Shown here: in pieces, positions 27,618-39,599 of the stretch
Numbering within the stretch: the stretch's first letter is position 1
Layout of the letters: each line of letters begins with the position of its first letter
Assembly (NCBI RefSeq): GCF_002777825.1
Contig: NZ_MEIR01000066.1
Span: forward strand, 1-64,000
Length of the DNA: 64,000 nt
Direction: 5' to 3'
Origin: Snodgrassella alvi
GTDB lineage: Bacteria > Pseudomonadota > Gammaproteobacteria > Burkholderiales > Neisseriaceae
The notes under the pieces: generated by a model
What the model saw: the letters and a program-made list of their open reading frames with translations, nothing else
Told to the model about the DNA's origin: nothing
Database searches by the model: none
Program-made: the position numbers and the translations under genes

Positions 27618-28589
27618 ATGCCTGCTGACAACTTACATCTCACTCTTGTCCTGCCGAGCTTATTGTGGCCACATCATGAAACTATTGTGCCAAAATTACA
27701 GTTGCCAGCACTGAATACCTTACGGCAGTGGAGCAAATATTTCTCACAACCTACCAGTAGAAGCCAGCTTTACCGGCAATATCTGTGGCAGGGTTCATGG
27801 TTACAACAGGCAGTTCAACAAATAAATTCTAACTCAAATGGTTATGGCTTTATTGCCACCCCCATCAGCCAGATAGCTGGCATGCATCAGCTCCAGTATT
27901 TGGATGGGAAAGCACTTGGCCTGACCACAAAAGAAGCGAAGGCTTTCTGTGACGTGTTAAATGCATGGTTACAGGTAGACGGCTGGCAATTTTGGCCAGT
28001 AAAACCAGATTTATGGCTAGTTACCACCCCACAGAGCATTGAATTTACCCTGCCATCCTTGCTGGATTTGTCTGGCAGCATTGATGGTACAGCTAAACCG
28101 GTTGGAACTGACGCAACCCAGATTCTGCAACGGCAAACTGAACTGCAAATGTTACTGTATCAGCACCCATTGAACCAGCAGCGTATTGCACGCGGCCTGC
28201 CTGTCATCAATGGTTTCTGGTTTGAACCAGACTGCACCGGTATGGCTAACAACGAAATCCCACTTTATACTGACAGTTCATGGGCATTTCATGCGCATAA
28301 TCTGCCAACCAATTACATCGAGTTAACTAACTTCACGCCCAGCCAACAGGAAGTTGTACTGTTTAACGACCAATTGTGCTTACCGGTTAATCAAGGTGAT
28401 CTTTATACCTATATGCAAATACTGCAACAATGGGAGCAGGACTGGTGGCAACCGCTACTGACGGCACTGCAAAATAGGCAAATTCACCAATTGGATATCC
28501 GATGCGAAGAGGGGCTACTTAAAATTTGCAAACCCTGGCTACCTCCTTTCTGGCGCAAAACGAAACCTTTTAGCGGATTAAGTTTATGA
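27618..28589 (+). CDS. RpfE-like conserved protein upstream of recJ
   Basis: The 323-residue cytosolic protein resembles the uncharacterised family annotated as RpfE or as a phosphoglycerate-mutase homologue that sits beside recJ in many beta- and gammaproteobacteria, including the Xanthomonas rpf region. Recognisable stretches are NLHLTLVLPSLLWP at the start, the Gln/Leu-rich TELQMLLYQHPLNQQR and LPVINGFWF near the middle. No catalytic motif can be named. ATG 27618 gives the family N-terminus. It lies 52 bases after the M61 gene and overlaps recJ by ATGA, indicating co-translation. Confidence 0.65.
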   Translation: MPADNLHLTLVLPSLLWPHHETIVPKLQLPALNTLRQWSKYFSQPTSRSQLYRQYLWQGSWLQQAVQQINSNSNGYGFIATPISQIAGMHQLQYLDGKALGLTTKEAKAFCDVLNAWLQVDGWQFWPVKPDLWLVTTPQSIEFTLPSLLDLSGSIDGTAKPVGTDATQILQRQTELQMLLYQHPLNQQRIARGLPVINGFWFEPDCTGMANNEIPLYTDSSWAFHAHNLPTNYIELTNFTPSQQEVVLFNDQLCLPVNQGDLYTYMQILQQWEQDWWQPLLTALQNRQIHQLDIRCEEGLLKICKPWLPPFWRKTKPFSGLSL

Positions 28590-30283
28590 AACCGGCTCGT
28601 ATTCTTACTCGCCCAGTTGATACTGTTGCACAACAAACTTTACTTGCACAGGGCGTTGATCCTTTGCTGGCCAAACTGTATGCAACTCGAGCGATTAAAA
28701 ACAAAAGTGAAACCGAATACAGCCTGTCTGCACTGCTACCGTTTCAGAGTCTGAAAAATATTCAGGCTGCTAGTGAACGCTTAGCTCGAGCCATTGAGCA
28801 ACAGGAAAAAATTCTGATTGTTGCTGATTATGATGCAGATGGTGCCACAGCTTGCGCACTGGGTATGCGTGGATTACAGGCAATGGGCGCCAAAACTGAT
28901 TTTCTTGTGCCTAACCGTTTCGACCACGGCTATGGCCTGACACCACAAATTGCCGAACTGGCTGCTAAGGCTGGTACTGATTTACTGCTTACTGTAGACA
29001 ATGGTATCGCCAGCGTAACAGGAGTACAACGAGCACAACAGCTGGGCATGGATGTTTTGATTACCGACCATCATTTACCTAGCGAACAACTGCCTGAATG
29101 CATTATTGTTAACCCCAACCAGCCTGGAGATCATTTCCCAAGTAAGGCTCTGGCAGGTGTAGGGGTTATGTTTTACGTGCTGATGGCCTTACGCCATCAT
29201 TTGCGCCAGCATAACTGGTTTGGCCAGCAACCCGAACCGAATCTGGCTCAATGGCTAGATCTGGTGGCATTAGGCACTATCGCCGATGTTGTATCCCTTG
29301 ATCAGAATAACCGTATTCTGGTCGCACAGGGACTTAGGCGAATACGTGCAGACAAAATGCAGCCCGGTATACGCGCCCTGTTTCATGTAGCAAAACGCAA
29401 AGCACAGCAGGCACAGGCATTTGATCTTGGTTTTGCCATTGCTCCGCGGCTGAATGCCGCAGGCCGGCTGGATGATATGAGTCTGGGTATCGCCTGTCTG
29501 CTGAGCGACGATATGGAAAGCGCTACAGATTTAGCTCTACAATTGGATGATTTAAATCGTGAACGTCGTCAGATTCAGCGCAGCATGCAGGATGAAGCCA
29601 ATCTGCAACTGGCGACAATTAACACAGAAAACAGCTACAGCATTGTTGCCTATCATGATAACTGGCATCAGGGCGTAACCGGTATTGTTGCTGGACGGTT
29701 ACGCGAAACTTTCCATCGTCCCAGTATCGTTTTTGCCCAAGCAGAAGACGGAACATTACGTGGTTCCGGTCGCTCAAACGCTGGTTTACATTTGCGTGAT
29801 GCACTGGATCTGGTTAGCAAGCGTCGGCCAGAAATCATTCAGAAATTCGGTGGCCATGCCATGGCAGCCGGATTGAGTATAGCCGGCATACATCTGCCAG
29901 CTTTCCAGCGTGAATTTGAGGCAGTCTGCCAGCAACTTATCCAGCCGGCCGACCTCAATCATACTTACCAAACCGATGGTTCATTAGACGATGAGCACCT
30001 GAATTTAGAAACAGCACAACAACTAGCCACACTGGTATGGGGACAAAATTTTCCTGAACCATGCTTTTGCGATGAATTCAGGGTAATCCGGCAACAAAGC
30101 GTTGGCACTGGCCATATCAAAGCAGTGTTGCGCAAGAGCAATTGTGAATGTGAAGCCATGTTTTTCCGCTGTGGCACGTCCCTGCCAGAACACATCCGCG
30201 TGGTTTACCGGCTGATAGCCAACGAATGGCGCCAGCAAATGGAACTACAGCTGTATGTAGATTACTGGGAAATTTGTGCCTAA
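28586..30283 (+). CDS. recJ: Single-stranded-DNA-specific exonuclease RecJ
   Basis: RecJ degrades single-stranded DNA 5' to 3' in recombination and mismatch repair. The 565-residue protein has the DHH-phosphoesterase motifs VADYDADGATA, VDNGIAS, TDHHLP and ALGTIADVV. The DHHA1 nucleic-acid motif GRSNAGLHLRDAL and GGHAMAAG follow near residues 395-435, and a C-terminal OB-like domain completes it. Its start overlaps the upstream gene by four bases (ATGA). Confidence 0.96.
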   Translation: MKPARILTRPVDTVAQQTLLAQGVDPLLAKLYATRAIKNKSETEYSLSALLPFQSLKNIQAASERLARAIEQQEKILIVADYDADGATACALGMRGLQAMGAKTDFLVPNRFDHGYGLTPQIAELAAKAGTDLLLTVDNGIASVTGVQRAQQLGMDVLITDHHLPSEQLPECIIVNPNQPGDHFPSKALAGVGVMFYVLMALRHHLRQHNWFGQQPEPNLAQWLDLVALGTIADVVSLDQNNRILVAQGLRRIRADKMQPGIRALFHVAKRKAQQAQAFDLGFAIAPRLNAAGRLDDMSLGIACLLSDDMESATDLALQLDDLNRERRQIQRSMQDEANLQLATINTENSYSIVAYHDNWHQGVTGIVAGRLRETFHRPSIVFAQAEDGTLRGSGRSNAGLHLRDALDLVSKRRPEIIQKFGGHAMAAGLSIAGIHLPAFQREFEAVCQQLIQPADLNHTYQTDGSLDDEHLNLETAQQLATLVWGQNFPEPCFCDEFRVIRQQSVGTGHIKAVLRKSNCECEAMFFRCGTSLPEHIRVVYRLIANEWRQQMELQLYVDYWEICA

Positions 30284-30483
30284 ACAGATATACAAGCTGT
30301 TTAAATACACAAATTCACTTATAATTAGCACAATTAAACATTAACATGGATTTACTAAAGGCATATTCTGTACCGGTCACAAAACAGCATACTGGACACA
30401 CCAGACTGTAAAACGAAGCCAAAACAGGTGTAATAGCCAGCAAGTGTAAACTCTAAAAGTTATTAAGACGGGATTTAGTTTGT

Positions 30484-32163
30484 ATGAGTGTAGGATTGAT
30501 TCGGGTTTTGTATAAACACCAGATTATTGACGCAGAAAAAGCAGAAAAACTGCGTCAGGAGCTGGAACAGAAACGTCCGGTTATACCGGCACTGTTGCAG
30601 TCTGGTGCCATTAATGCCGATAAGCTGGCCAGCTTTCTGTCCAATGTATTCAGTATTCCTTATCTGAATCTGGAACGGTATAACCAAAATCTGGTATCGT
30701 CGGATTTAATCAATCTGAAAATCATGCAGCAATACATGTGTATACCGATATTCAAGCGTGGTAACCGCCTGTTTCTCGCTGTATCTGACCCTACATCGAT
30801 ACAGCATTACCAGAAAATTGCCACTGATGCCGGCTGCATACTAAACTTGGTTATTGTTCGTGATAACCAGTTACGCCAGCTACTGGAAAATCTTGACCAG
30901 GAATCCACCAGTCTGCTGGAAGGCATGGATTCAGTCGGTGATGAAGAAGCAAGTGGCAGCAATGCCATGTCCGCAGATGAGGAAGATGGCGAAAATGGCC
31001 CGGTTGCCAAATTTGTCTTCAAAATACTAGGGGATGCTCTGGCCAACGGTGCATCAGATATCCATTTCGAATTTTATGAAGAAATGGCACGGGTACGTTT
31101 CCGTGTTGATGGACAATTACGTGAAGTAGTACGTATGCCACTGAACATTCGCAGCCAGATCTCCTCACGCATCAAAGTCATGTCCAAATTGGATATTTCA
31201 GAAAAGCGTATTCCTCAGGATGGCCGTATTCAGATTCAGTTCCGCAAAGGTGCCAAGCCAATTGATTTTCGTGTCAGCACCCTGCCTACCCTGTTTGGTG
31301 AAAAAATTGTAATGCGTATCCTGAATTCGGATGCCGCTACCTTGAATATCGAACAGCTCGGTTTTGAGCCATTTCAGAAAGAATTACTGCTGGAAGCTAT
31401 TCATCGCCCCTATGGCATGGTGCTGGTTACCGGTCCAACCGGTTCTGGTAAAACCGTATCATTGTATACCTGTCTGAATATACTTAATACTGACAGCGTT
31501 AATATTTCCACCGCAGAAGACCCAGCGGAAATTAACCTGCCCGGTATTAATCAGGTCAACGTTAATGATAAACAAGGGCTGACATTCGCAGCAGCACTAA
31601 AATCTTTTCTGCGTCAGGATCCAGATATTATCATGGTGGGGGAAATTCGAGATCTGGAAACAGCAGATATCGCCATCAAGGCTGCACAAACCGGCCATAT
31701 GGTTTTCTCCACCCTGCATACCAATAACGCTCCGGCCACATTGTCACGTATGCTGAATATGGGCGTTGCTCCATTCAACATCGCCAGCTCAGTTAATCTG
31801 ATTATGGCTCAGCGTCTGGTACGGCGTTTATGTACCTGCAAGGCACCAGCAGAACGTCCGCCCGAAGATGTTCTGAAAAAAGCCGGCTTTTCGGATGAAG
31901 ATCTGGCCAAAGACTGGACATTTTACCGGCCGGTAGGCTGTGAACGCTGCAAAGGCAAAGGTTACAAGGGACGTGCCGGTGTTTATGAAGTCATGCCTGT
32001 CAGTGAAGAAATGCAACGTATCATTATGAACAACGGTAATGAAGTTGATATCAGTACTCAGGCACTCAAGGAAGGACTGGTTGATTTACGTCATGCCGGT
32101 TTGCTTAAAGTTATGGAAGGTATCACGTCTCTGGACGAAATTCTGGCAACCACCAATGATTAA
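30484..32163 (+). CDS. pilF: Type IV pilus assembly ATPase PilF (PilB)
   Basis: This cytoplasmic extension motor drives pilin polymerisation. The 559-residue protein has an N-terminal GspE/MshEN-type domain (about 5-140) and an acidic linker (about 145-170). The ATPase core carries Walker A GPTGSGKT at 317-324, the Asp box, Walker [14 protein letters not shown] and the His box [16 protein letters not shown] tetracysteine zinc element follows, with CTC near 448-450 and CERC in the segment before [11 protein letters not shown] 200-base 5' region separates it from recJ, suggesting its own promoter. Confidence 0.96.
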   Translation: MSVGLIRVLYKHQIIDAEKAEKLRQELEQKRPVIPALLQSGAINADKLASFLSNVFSIPYLNLERYNQNLVSSDLINLKIMQQYMCIPIFKRGNRLFLAVSDPTSIQHYQKIATDAGCILNLVIVRDNQLRQLLENLDQESTSLLEGMDSVGDEEASGSNAMSADEEDGENGPVAKFVFKILGDALANGASDIHFEFYEEMARVRFRVDGQLREVVRMPLNIRSQISSRIKVMSKLDISEKRIPQDGRIQIQFRKGAKPIDFRVSTLPTLFGEKIVMRILNSDAATLNIEQLGFEPFQKELLLEAIHRPYGMVLVTGPTGSGKTVSLYTCLNILNTDSVNISTAEDPAEINLPGINQVNVNDKQGLTFAAALKSFLRQDPDIIMVGEIRDLETADIAIKAAQTGHMVFSTLHTNNAPATLSRMLNMGVAPFNIASSVNLIMAQRLVRRLCTCKAPAERPPEDVLKKAGFSDEDLAKDWTFYRPVGCERCKGKGYKGRAGVYEVMPVSEEMQRIIMNNGNEVDISTQALKEGLVDLRHAGLLKVMEGITSLDEILATTND

Positions 32164-32210
32164 AGCTGATTGCCGATTTATTAAATTAAATCCATACTGT
32201 GGGAAAAACT

Positions 32211-33443
32211 ATGAATAAACCAGTAGCAGTATCCAAATCCAAACCCGCCGGTACCACTTTCAGTTTTGAAGGTAAAAACATCAAAACCGAACAGATTGTG
32301 CGCGGAGAGGTAGTTGCAAAAAATGAAGCAGAAGCTCGTGCCAAGCTGAACCGGCGTCAGATTCGTGTTATTCAGATTGCCAAGGTCAAGAAACTGCGTC
32401 AGAAGAAAATCAGCCAGGCGGATATCACTGTCTTTACGCGACAATTATCCACCATGATGAAATCCGGTTTACCATTAATGCAGGCGTTTGATATTGCAGC
32501 CAAAGGCCATTCCAATCCAGGTATAACTCAGTTACTGACAGAAATTCGTGCAGATGTAGAGCAGGGTACATCTTTGGCTGACTCTTTTTCCAAATATCCA
32601 AAATACTTTGATAACTTTTACTGTAATCTGGTGCGTGCCGGTGAAACTGGTGGTGTATTGGAAGGGCTATTAGACAAACTGGCGGTATATAAAGAAAAAA
32701 CGCAAGGTATCAAGAAAAAAGTTAAAAGTGCCTTAATGTATCCGGTTTTTGTGATAATTGTTGCCATAGCACTGGTTTTTGTCATGATGATATTTGTACT
32801 GCCTTCTTTTGCCAAGGTATATGAAGGAATGGGCGTACCGTTGCCCGGATTAACTCAGGTTATGATGAACATCTCTGACTTTTTCGTTCATTATGGTATT
32901 TTCATTCTAATATCATTAATTGTTGCGGGAGTTGGCTTCTATAAATGGTTTCAAAACTCAGCAGACCTGCGAAAACGCTTTGATCATATGTTATTAAAAT
33001 TGCCTATCTTTGGGCAAATTGTGCGTAAAGCAACCATTGCACGTTGGTCTCGTACTATGGCCACTCTGTTTGCAGCTGGAGTACCTTTGGTAGAAGTATT
33101 AGATTCTGTAGCCGGCGCAGCAGGTAATATTGAGTATGAGGAAGCGACTCAGGAAATCCGTGCTAAAGTAAATCAGGGGATTTCACTTACTTCCGCCATG
33201 AGGGCAACAGAGTTATTTCCCAATATGGTAATACAAATGGCCTCTATCGGGGAAGAATCTGGTTCACTCGATTCCATGCTGAATAAGGCCGCTGAATTTT
33301 ATGAAGACGATGTAGATATCGCTGTTTCACAATTATCTTCATTAATGGAACCAATCATTATGGTGGTATTAGGTCTAATTATTGGTGTCATTCTGGTAGC
33401 GATGTATTTACCAATGTTCAATATGGGCAACGCTATAGGTTAA
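32211..33443 (+). CDS. pilG: Type IV pilus inner-membrane platform protein PilG (PilC)
   Basis: This polytopic platform protein couples the PilF motor to pilin assembly. The 410 residues equal the gonococcal PilG length. A cytosolic N-terminus with FSFEGKNIK and VRGEVVAKNEAEARAKL leads into two T2SSF repeats, each ending in hydrophobic helices (about 170-195, 220-245 and 375-400), and the TRQLSTMMKSGLPLMQAF motif opens the first. The ATG at 32211 has GGGA seven bases upstream and is preferred over the in-frame GTG at 32199. pilD follows after six bases. Confidence 0.96.
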   Translation: MNKPVAVSKSKPAGTTFSFEGKNIKTEQIVRGEVVAKNEAEARAKLNRRQIRVIQIAKVKKLRQKKISQADITVFTRQLSTMMKSGLPLMQAFDIAAKGHSNPGITQLLTEIRADVEQGTSLADSFSKYPKYFDNFYCNLVRAGETGGVLEGLLDKLAVYKEKTQGIKKKVKSALMYPVFVIIVAIALVFVMMIFVLPSFAKVYEGMGVPLPGLTQVMMNISDFFVHYGIFILISLIVAGVGFYKWFQNSADLRKRFDHMLLKLPIFGQIVRKATIARWSRTMATLFAAGVPLVEVLDSVAGAAGNIEYEEATQEIRAKVNQGISLTSAMRATELFPNMVIQMASIGEESGSLDSMLNKAAEFYEDDVDIAVSQLSSLMEPIIMVVLGLIIGVILVAMYLPMFNMGNAIG

Positions 33444-33449
33444 TGACAG

Positions 33450-34301
33450 ATGTTAACTGATACCCTGTTTTTCAGTGTAGTCGCACTAATATTGGGTTTT
33501 GCTGTTGGCAGTTTTCTGAATGTAGTCATCTATCGCTTGCCCATCATGATGGAAAGAAGCTGGCAGGCTGAAGCTCGGATGGCACTACAGCTGCCAGCAG
33601 AAAACTCTGCCCGCTTTAATCTATGTGTCCCACCTTCAGCCTGTCCGCACTGTCAGTGCAAAATCCGCTGGTGGCAGAATGTACCGCTGTTAAGCTATCT
33701 ATTACTACGTGGTCGCTGCGCCGCATGTGCTGCACCCATCAGTCCTCGCTACTTTTGTGTAGAGTTATTAACAGGTCTAGCCTTTGCAGCAGTTGTCTGG
33801 CGTTATGATGTTACGCCTGTCGCAGTAGGTGGCCTGGTTCTGACTGCTGCGCTGATTGCACTGACCTTTATTGATGCAGATACCCAACTCTTGCCTGACC
33901 AGATTACCTTGCCACTATTGTGGTTCGGTTTACTGTTTAACTGGTACTGTGGATTTGTCTCATTATCTGCTGCCGTCTGGGGCGCTGCACTGGGCTATCT
34001 GAGCTTATGGTCACTTTTCTGGCTATTCAAGTTGCTAACCGGCAAAGATGGCATGGGCTATGGTGACTTCAAATTATTAGCTGCTCTTGGCGCCTGGATG
34101 GGAGCCGCAACATTGCCATTAATTGTATTTATGGCTGCAATTGTCGGCATTATTGCCTCACTTATTCTCAAAGTTGCCCGCAGCCAGCCAATGGCTTTCG
34201 GCCCAGCACTGGCCATTGCCGGCTGGATTGTATGGATGGCAAATAGCCAAATTAATCAATTGATTCATTGGTGGCTGCGTATCTCTGGACTCAGTACATG
34301 A
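33450..34301 (+). CDS. pilD: Prepilin peptidase/N-methyltransferase PilD
   Basis: PilD cleaves and N-methylates type IV prepilins at the inner membrane. The 283-residue A24-family protein keeps the two-pair zinc element (CPHC near 64-67 and CAAC near 89-92) and both catalytic aspartates, in FIDADTQLLPDQITLP and GMGYGDFKLL. About eight hydrophobic helices are visible, and the VGSFLNVVIYRLP start is typical. Its stop overlaps the coaE start as ATGA. Confidence 0.96.
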   Translation: MLTDTLFFSVVALILGFAVGSFLNVVIYRLPIMMERSWQAEARMALQLPAENSARFNLCVPPSACPHCQCKIRWWQNVPLLSYLLLRGRCAACAAPISPRYFCVELLTGLAFAAVVWRYDVTPVAVGGLVLTAALIALTFIDADTQLLPDQITLPLLWFGLLFNWYCGFVSLSAAVWGAALGYLSLWSLFWLFKLLTGKDGMGYGDFKLLAALGAWMGAATLPLIVFMAAIVGIIASLILKVARSQPMAFGPALAIAGWIVWMANSQINQLIHWWLRISGLST

Positions 34302-34906
34302 CACTCTGGATAGGTTTGTCCGGTGGGATAGGCAGTGGTAAGTCCACAGCGGCAAGCTGCTTTGCCGCTTTGGGCGTACCAATACTGAATGCAGATGATA
34401 TTTCGCGTCAACTCACTGCCCCGCAAGGTCTGGCTTTGCCTGCAATCCAGAAACAGTGCGGAAAAAACCTGTTTCTGGCTGATGGCAGTTTGGATCGTCA
34501 GCAACTGCGTAACTGGGTATTTGCCAATTCTCATAACCGAATATTACTGGAAAATATTCTTCATCCCCTGATCTGGCAAGGTTTGCAACAAGCCAAACAG
34601 CAAACCAGTTCAAACCAGCATTATGGCATTATAGAAATTCCTCTACTGGCAGAAAAACCGGAATTTCAACAACTGGTACAACGTATACTCATTATCGAAG
34701 CGCCGGTTGATATATGTATTCAGAGAGTGCAGCAACGCAGTGGTCTGGACGAAACCACAATCCGTGCTATCATGACACAACAAACTGACAGTAATAGTAG
34801 AAAAGCTATTGCTGATGATATTATCATCAACGATGGCGGCTGGCAGGAACTTAACCGGAAAGTCATTCAGCAGCACCACTTCTATCAAGCTCTAACACCA
34901 TCCTAG
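34298..34906 (+). CDS. coaE: Dephospho-CoA kinase
   Basis: CoaE phosphorylates dephospho-CoA in the last step of coenzyme A synthesis. The 202-residue P-loop protein starts TLWIGLSGGIGSGKST (Walker A at about residues 8-16) and continues with NADDISRQLTAP, the lid region and the IEAPVDICIQRVQQRSGLDE segment. ATG 34298 overlaps the pilD stop and gives the standard length. pilD-coaE coupling is widespread in type IV-piliated Proteobacteria. Confidence 0.95.
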   Translation: MTLWIGLSGGIGSGKSTAASCFAALGVPILNADDISRQLTAPQGLALPAIQKQCGKNLFLADGSLDRQQLRNWVFANSHNRILLENILHPLIWQGLQQAKQQTSSNQHYGIIEIPLLAEKPEFQQLVQRILIIEAPVDICIQRVQQRSGLDETTIRAIMTQQTDSNSRKAIADDIIINDGGWQELNRKVIQQHHFYQALTPS

Positions 34907-34908
34907 TT

Positions 34909-35670
34909 ATGACAGATATCATCCATTTCGAACACCCTTTGTCCGAGCGCGTGCGCAATTTCCTACGTATCGCACACCTGTTCAAGCACTTCCATGAAGT
35001 CGTCATACGCAGTGAAATCTGGGCACATCATTGTGCACTGTTTTCACTGTTTGAAATCATGGAAGCTGCCGCACGTGCCGAGCTGAAGCTGGATATTCTG
35101 CAGGAACTGGAGCGCCAAAAAGGTCTGGCACGGCAACGTGGTGAGGAAGGTGGTGCTGCGCTGGAAACTATCCAGACCGCAATTTCAAATCTGCAAAGTG
35201 TCCAGCAGAAATTTGGCCAGCATTTGCGTGAAAATGAATGGCTGATGGCAATCAAACAACGCATGTTTGTTCCCGGTGGTACCAGCCCGTATGATTTGCC
35301 TTCATATTATTACTGGCAGCAGAAAAGCCCTGCAGAACGCGAAAACCAGTTGCGTCAGTGGATCCAAAGCCTATTACCCACTTATGAAGCCATCAATCTG
35401 CTACTGGAAATTCTGCGCCACAACAGTCTGTCAGTAGAATGCCTGGCAACAGCTGGCAGTTACCAGCATAATAGTCTGGGACAAAATATCCATCTGCTTG
35501 GCATCAATGTTGCCCAAAACGCCACAGCATTGCCAGAGGTATCGGCTAATAAATATTTTACCCACATTCGCTTTTTACAGGCATCACAACAACAGGCACG
35601 CGGACCAGTATTAACGACAGACATCCCGTTTACTCTGGTTATGTGCAGCTTCGATCCGGTAATTAAATAA
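34909..35670 (+). CDS. zapD: Cell division protein ZapD
   Basis: ZapD cross-links FtsZ filaments at the division ring. The 253-residue cytosolic protein has the family start [21 protein letters not shown], a long helical N-terminal half (including [21 protein letters not shown] in the family helix) and a C-terminal beta domain with [20 protein letters not shown]. It begins two bases after coaE and its stop overlaps the yacG start (TAATG). Confidence 0.93.
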   Translation: MTDIIHFEHPLSERVRNFLRIAHLFKHFHEVVIRSEIWAHHCALFSLFEIMEAAARAELKLDILQELERQKGLARQRGEEGGAALETIQTAISNLQSVQQKFGQHLRENEWLMAIKQRMFVPGGTSPYDLPSYYYWQQKSPAERENQLRQWIQSLLPTYEAINLLLEILRHNSLSVECLATAGSYQHNSLGQNIHLLGINVAQNATALPEVSANKYFTHIRFLQASQQQARGPVLTTDIPFTLVMCSFDPVIK

Positions 35671-35867
35671 TGACAGAAAAAATCACGACTGTTAATTGCC
35701 CCACCTGTGGACAAAATGTTACATGGACTCCAGCCAACCGTTTCCGGCCATTTTGCTCAGAACGCTGCAAGATGATTGATCTTGGCAGTTGGGCCAGCGA
35801 AAACTATAACTTGCCAGCAGATGAAGATGAACCTCTGAGCGAAGAAATAAAACCATCAGAGCCTTAA
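35670..35867 (+). CDS. yacG: DNA gyrase inhibitor YacG
   Basis: YacG is a small zinc protein that binds the GyrB subunit. The 65 residues contain the zinc motif CPTCG (about 10-14) with the second pair in [15 protein letters not shown], followed by the usual acidic tail. Its start overlaps the zapD stop by one base, placing it last in the pilF-pilG-pilD-coaE-zapD-yacG run. Confidence 0.93.
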   Translation: MTEKITTVNCPTCGQNVTWTPANRFRPFCSERCKMIDLGSWASENYNLPADEDEPLSEEIKPSEP

Positions 35868-35915
35868 TCATTAGCAAAACATTATCACCAACCATTGCAG
35901 ATATCCATGTAACCT

Positions 35916-36833
35916 ATGACTTCTCCTGCTCTTTGCATCAAACAGGCTGTTAAAACCTATGCCAATGGTTTTATGGCTTTAAAAGGCGTCAGCTTCAGCG
36001 TCCAGCCAGGTGAATTTTTTGGCTTGCTCGGCCCCAACGGCGCCGGCAAAACCACACTTATTTCAGCAATGGCTGGCCTGAACCGTCTAACCTCCGGCCA
36101 AATCAGCATTTGCGGCCATGATGTGCAACATGAAGCAAATATCACCCGCAAACTTTTAGGAGTCGTACCACAGGAATTGGTTTTCGACCCTTTTTTCAGC
36201 GTACGCGAGGCACTGCAATTTCAATCCGGTTATTTTGGTTTACGCAAAAACGACGAATGGATAGATGAGATTATTGTCAGTCTCGGCTTAGCAGACAAAG
36301 CCAATACTAATACCCGCAACCTCTCCGGTGGCATGAAGCGTCGTGTCATGGTAGCGCTGGCACTGGTACACCGGCCACCAGTCATCGTACTGGACGAACC
36401 TACTGCCGGCGTAGATGTCGAATTAAGACAAAACCTGTGGCAATTCATTACCAAATTGAACACAGCCGGTCATACCATCATTCTGACAACCCATTATCTG
36501 GAAGAGGCACAGTCGTTATGTGACCGTATTGCCATGCTTAAACACGGCGAAATTGTGGCACTGGACAGTACTCAAAACCTGCTGAATACCGAAACAGATT
36601 TACAGCTAACATTAACTTTAGATCAACCATTACCAGATAACCTGCATCAGCATCTCATACAGGCAGATGGTAATAATTATCTACTGAAACTTGCTGACTA
36701 CGGCCAGCTGACCACCCTGTTACAAAACTTGCAAACCCAGAATATCAACGTCAGAAACCTGCACATAATGGAAAACGATCTGGAAAACGTGTTCCTGCGC
36801 CTGACCAGCGATCATGTGAAAGGCGAAAAATGA
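35916..36833 (+). CDS. ABC-2 type transporter ATP-binding protein (YadG-like)
   Basis: The 305-residue ATPase has Walker A GPNGAGKTT (about 39-47), the signature LSGGMKRR, Walker B VIVLDEPTAGVD and the switch His in LTTHYLEEA. A C-terminal DUF4162-like tail ends at MENDLENVFLRLT. It overlaps its permease by ATGA. The pair resembles E. coli YadG-YadH, an exporter of unknown substrate. No clear ribosome binding site precedes the ATG, which lies 48 bases after yacG. Confidence 0.88.
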   Translation: MTSPALCIKQAVKTYANGFMALKGVSFSVQPGEFFGLLGPNGAGKTTLISAMAGLNRLTSGQISICGHDVQHEANITRKLLGVVPQELVFDPFFSVREALQFQSGYFGLRKNDEWIDEIIVSLGLADKANTNTRNLSGGMKRRVMVALALVHRPPVIVLDEPTAGVDVELRQNLWQFITKLNTAGHTIILTTHYLEEAQSLCDRIAMLKHGEIVALDSTQNLLNTETDLQLTLTLDQPLPDNLHQHLIQADGNNYLLKLADYGQLTTLLQNLQTQNINVRNLHIMENDLENVFLRLTSDHVKGEK

Positions 36834-37591
36834 ATACCATTGGTTGCTATACCCTGTTTAAAAAAGAAGTACTGCGTTTCTGGAAAGTAGGTTTTCAAAC
36901 CCTATCTGCTCCCATTCTGACTGCCTTGCTGTACCAGCTAATTTTTGCTCATATCATGCAAGGACGTGCTGATATCCTACCTGGTGTCAGCTACAATGCA
37001 TTTCTGATTCCGGGGCTGGCGATGATGTCCATGCTGCAAAATGCCTTTGCCAACTCTTCCTCAAGCCTGATTCAATCACGTATAACCGGTAATCTGATAT
37101 TTATTCTGTTGCCGCCATTAGGTACAGCTGCTTTCTTCTGCGCCTATGTAGGTGCTTCCATCCTGCGCGGATTAATGGTGGGGATTGGTGTAATAGCAGT
37201 AACAGTTTTCTTCGGCCTACCATCACCTTATCACATCGGCTGGATAATCACATTCGCCTTACTGGGATGTGCAATTATGAGTATGTTTGGCCTCTTGGCA
37301 GGCATTGTTGCAGAAAAATTCGACCAGCTAGCTGCATTCCAGAATTTTCTCATCATGCCCCTAACCTTCCTGTCTGGCGTATTCTATTCCATTAACAGCT
37401 TGTCACCATTCTGGCGCTCCCTCAGTCATTTCAATCCGGTTTTTTACATCATTGACGGCTTTCGTTTTGGCTTTTTCGGCCAAAGTGACTCCTCCCCCTG
37501 GCTGGCATTAAGCGTAGTCGGCAGCTTTGCCATCGGTTTGTGTATTCTTGTCTGCGCCATACTGAAATCTGGCTGGAAATTACGCAATTAG
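36830..37591 (+). CDS. ABC-2 type transporter permease (YadH-like)
   Basis: The 253-residue inner-membrane protein has six hydrophobic segments (near 24-45, 60-80, 103-130, 140-165, 173-190 and 227-247). It carries the ABC-2 signature around GLLAGIVAEKFDQLAAFQNFLIMP, followed by FLSGVFYSI. The start overlaps the ATPase gene by four bases, so the two form one exporter. Confidence 0.88.
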   Translation: MNTIGCYTLFKKEVLRFWKVGFQTLSAPILTALLYQLIFAHIMQGRADILPGVSYNAFLIPGLAMMSMLQNAFANSSSSLIQSRITGNLIFILLPPLGTAAFFCAYVGASILRGLMVGIGVIAVTVFFGLPSPYHIGWIITFALLGCAIMSMFGLLAGIVAEKFDQLAAFQNFLIMPLTFLSGVFYSINSLSPFWRSLSHFNPVFYIIDGFRFGFFGQSDSSPWLALSVVGSFAIGLCILVCAILKSGWKLRN

Positions 37592-37605
37592 ACAAACTAA
37601 AACGC

Positions 37606-37611
37606 TATAAT
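37606..37611 (+). promoter_or_regulatory. -10 box upstream of ibaG-murA
   Basis: A perfect TATAAT lies 35 bases upstream of the ibaG start codon, followed by the GC-rich AGCCGCC. No clear -35 is visible at 17 bases. Confidence 0.45.
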
Positions 37612-37645
37612 AGCCGCCATTTCAATAGCTATTCTGGAGCTCATC

Positions 37646-39189
<1,544 letters not shown>

Positions 39190-39208
39190 TAAACATCACA
39201 ATCAAACA

Positions 39209-39246
39209 ACAGGGCTATTGAGCAAATCCAGATAGCCCTGTTTTTA
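39209..39246 (+). terminator. Rho-independent terminator of murA
   Basis: The 9-bp stem CAGGGCTAT / ATAGCCCTG (39210-39218 with 39232-39240) is followed at once by TTTTT, 20 bases after the murA stop. Confidence 0.85.
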
Positions 39247-39599
39247 TATAATATACATATGAATTAACTTATCCAAAAAGTCATAATCCAATTTCTAAAC
39301 TGAAATTCTCTATAGACATAATAAATAAATACATATAAACCACTCACCATATAATTACATACTCCAGAAACAAAATATTGATTCACAATAATGAAAATAC
39401 ATTTGCATAATTGATACTAATTCGGATAGTTAACAATACAATTAATCAGCTTTATGTATCATCCAGAACTAACTTTTATCAGCGTTCTGTAATATTAGCT
39501 TACAAGTAAAAATAGATAATTCAAAATGAGTTAATCGCCAATACAGACTGATTAACGTATCAATTAACAGCAAACCTGAAGCTTAATTTTCACATAGCA
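39247..39599. other. AT-rich intergenic region between convergent murA and cysA
   Basis: About 350 bases of AT-rich sequence with short open frames only. I see no RNA gene, no repeat longer than a few bases and no terminator clearly belonging to cysA. Confidence 0.55.
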
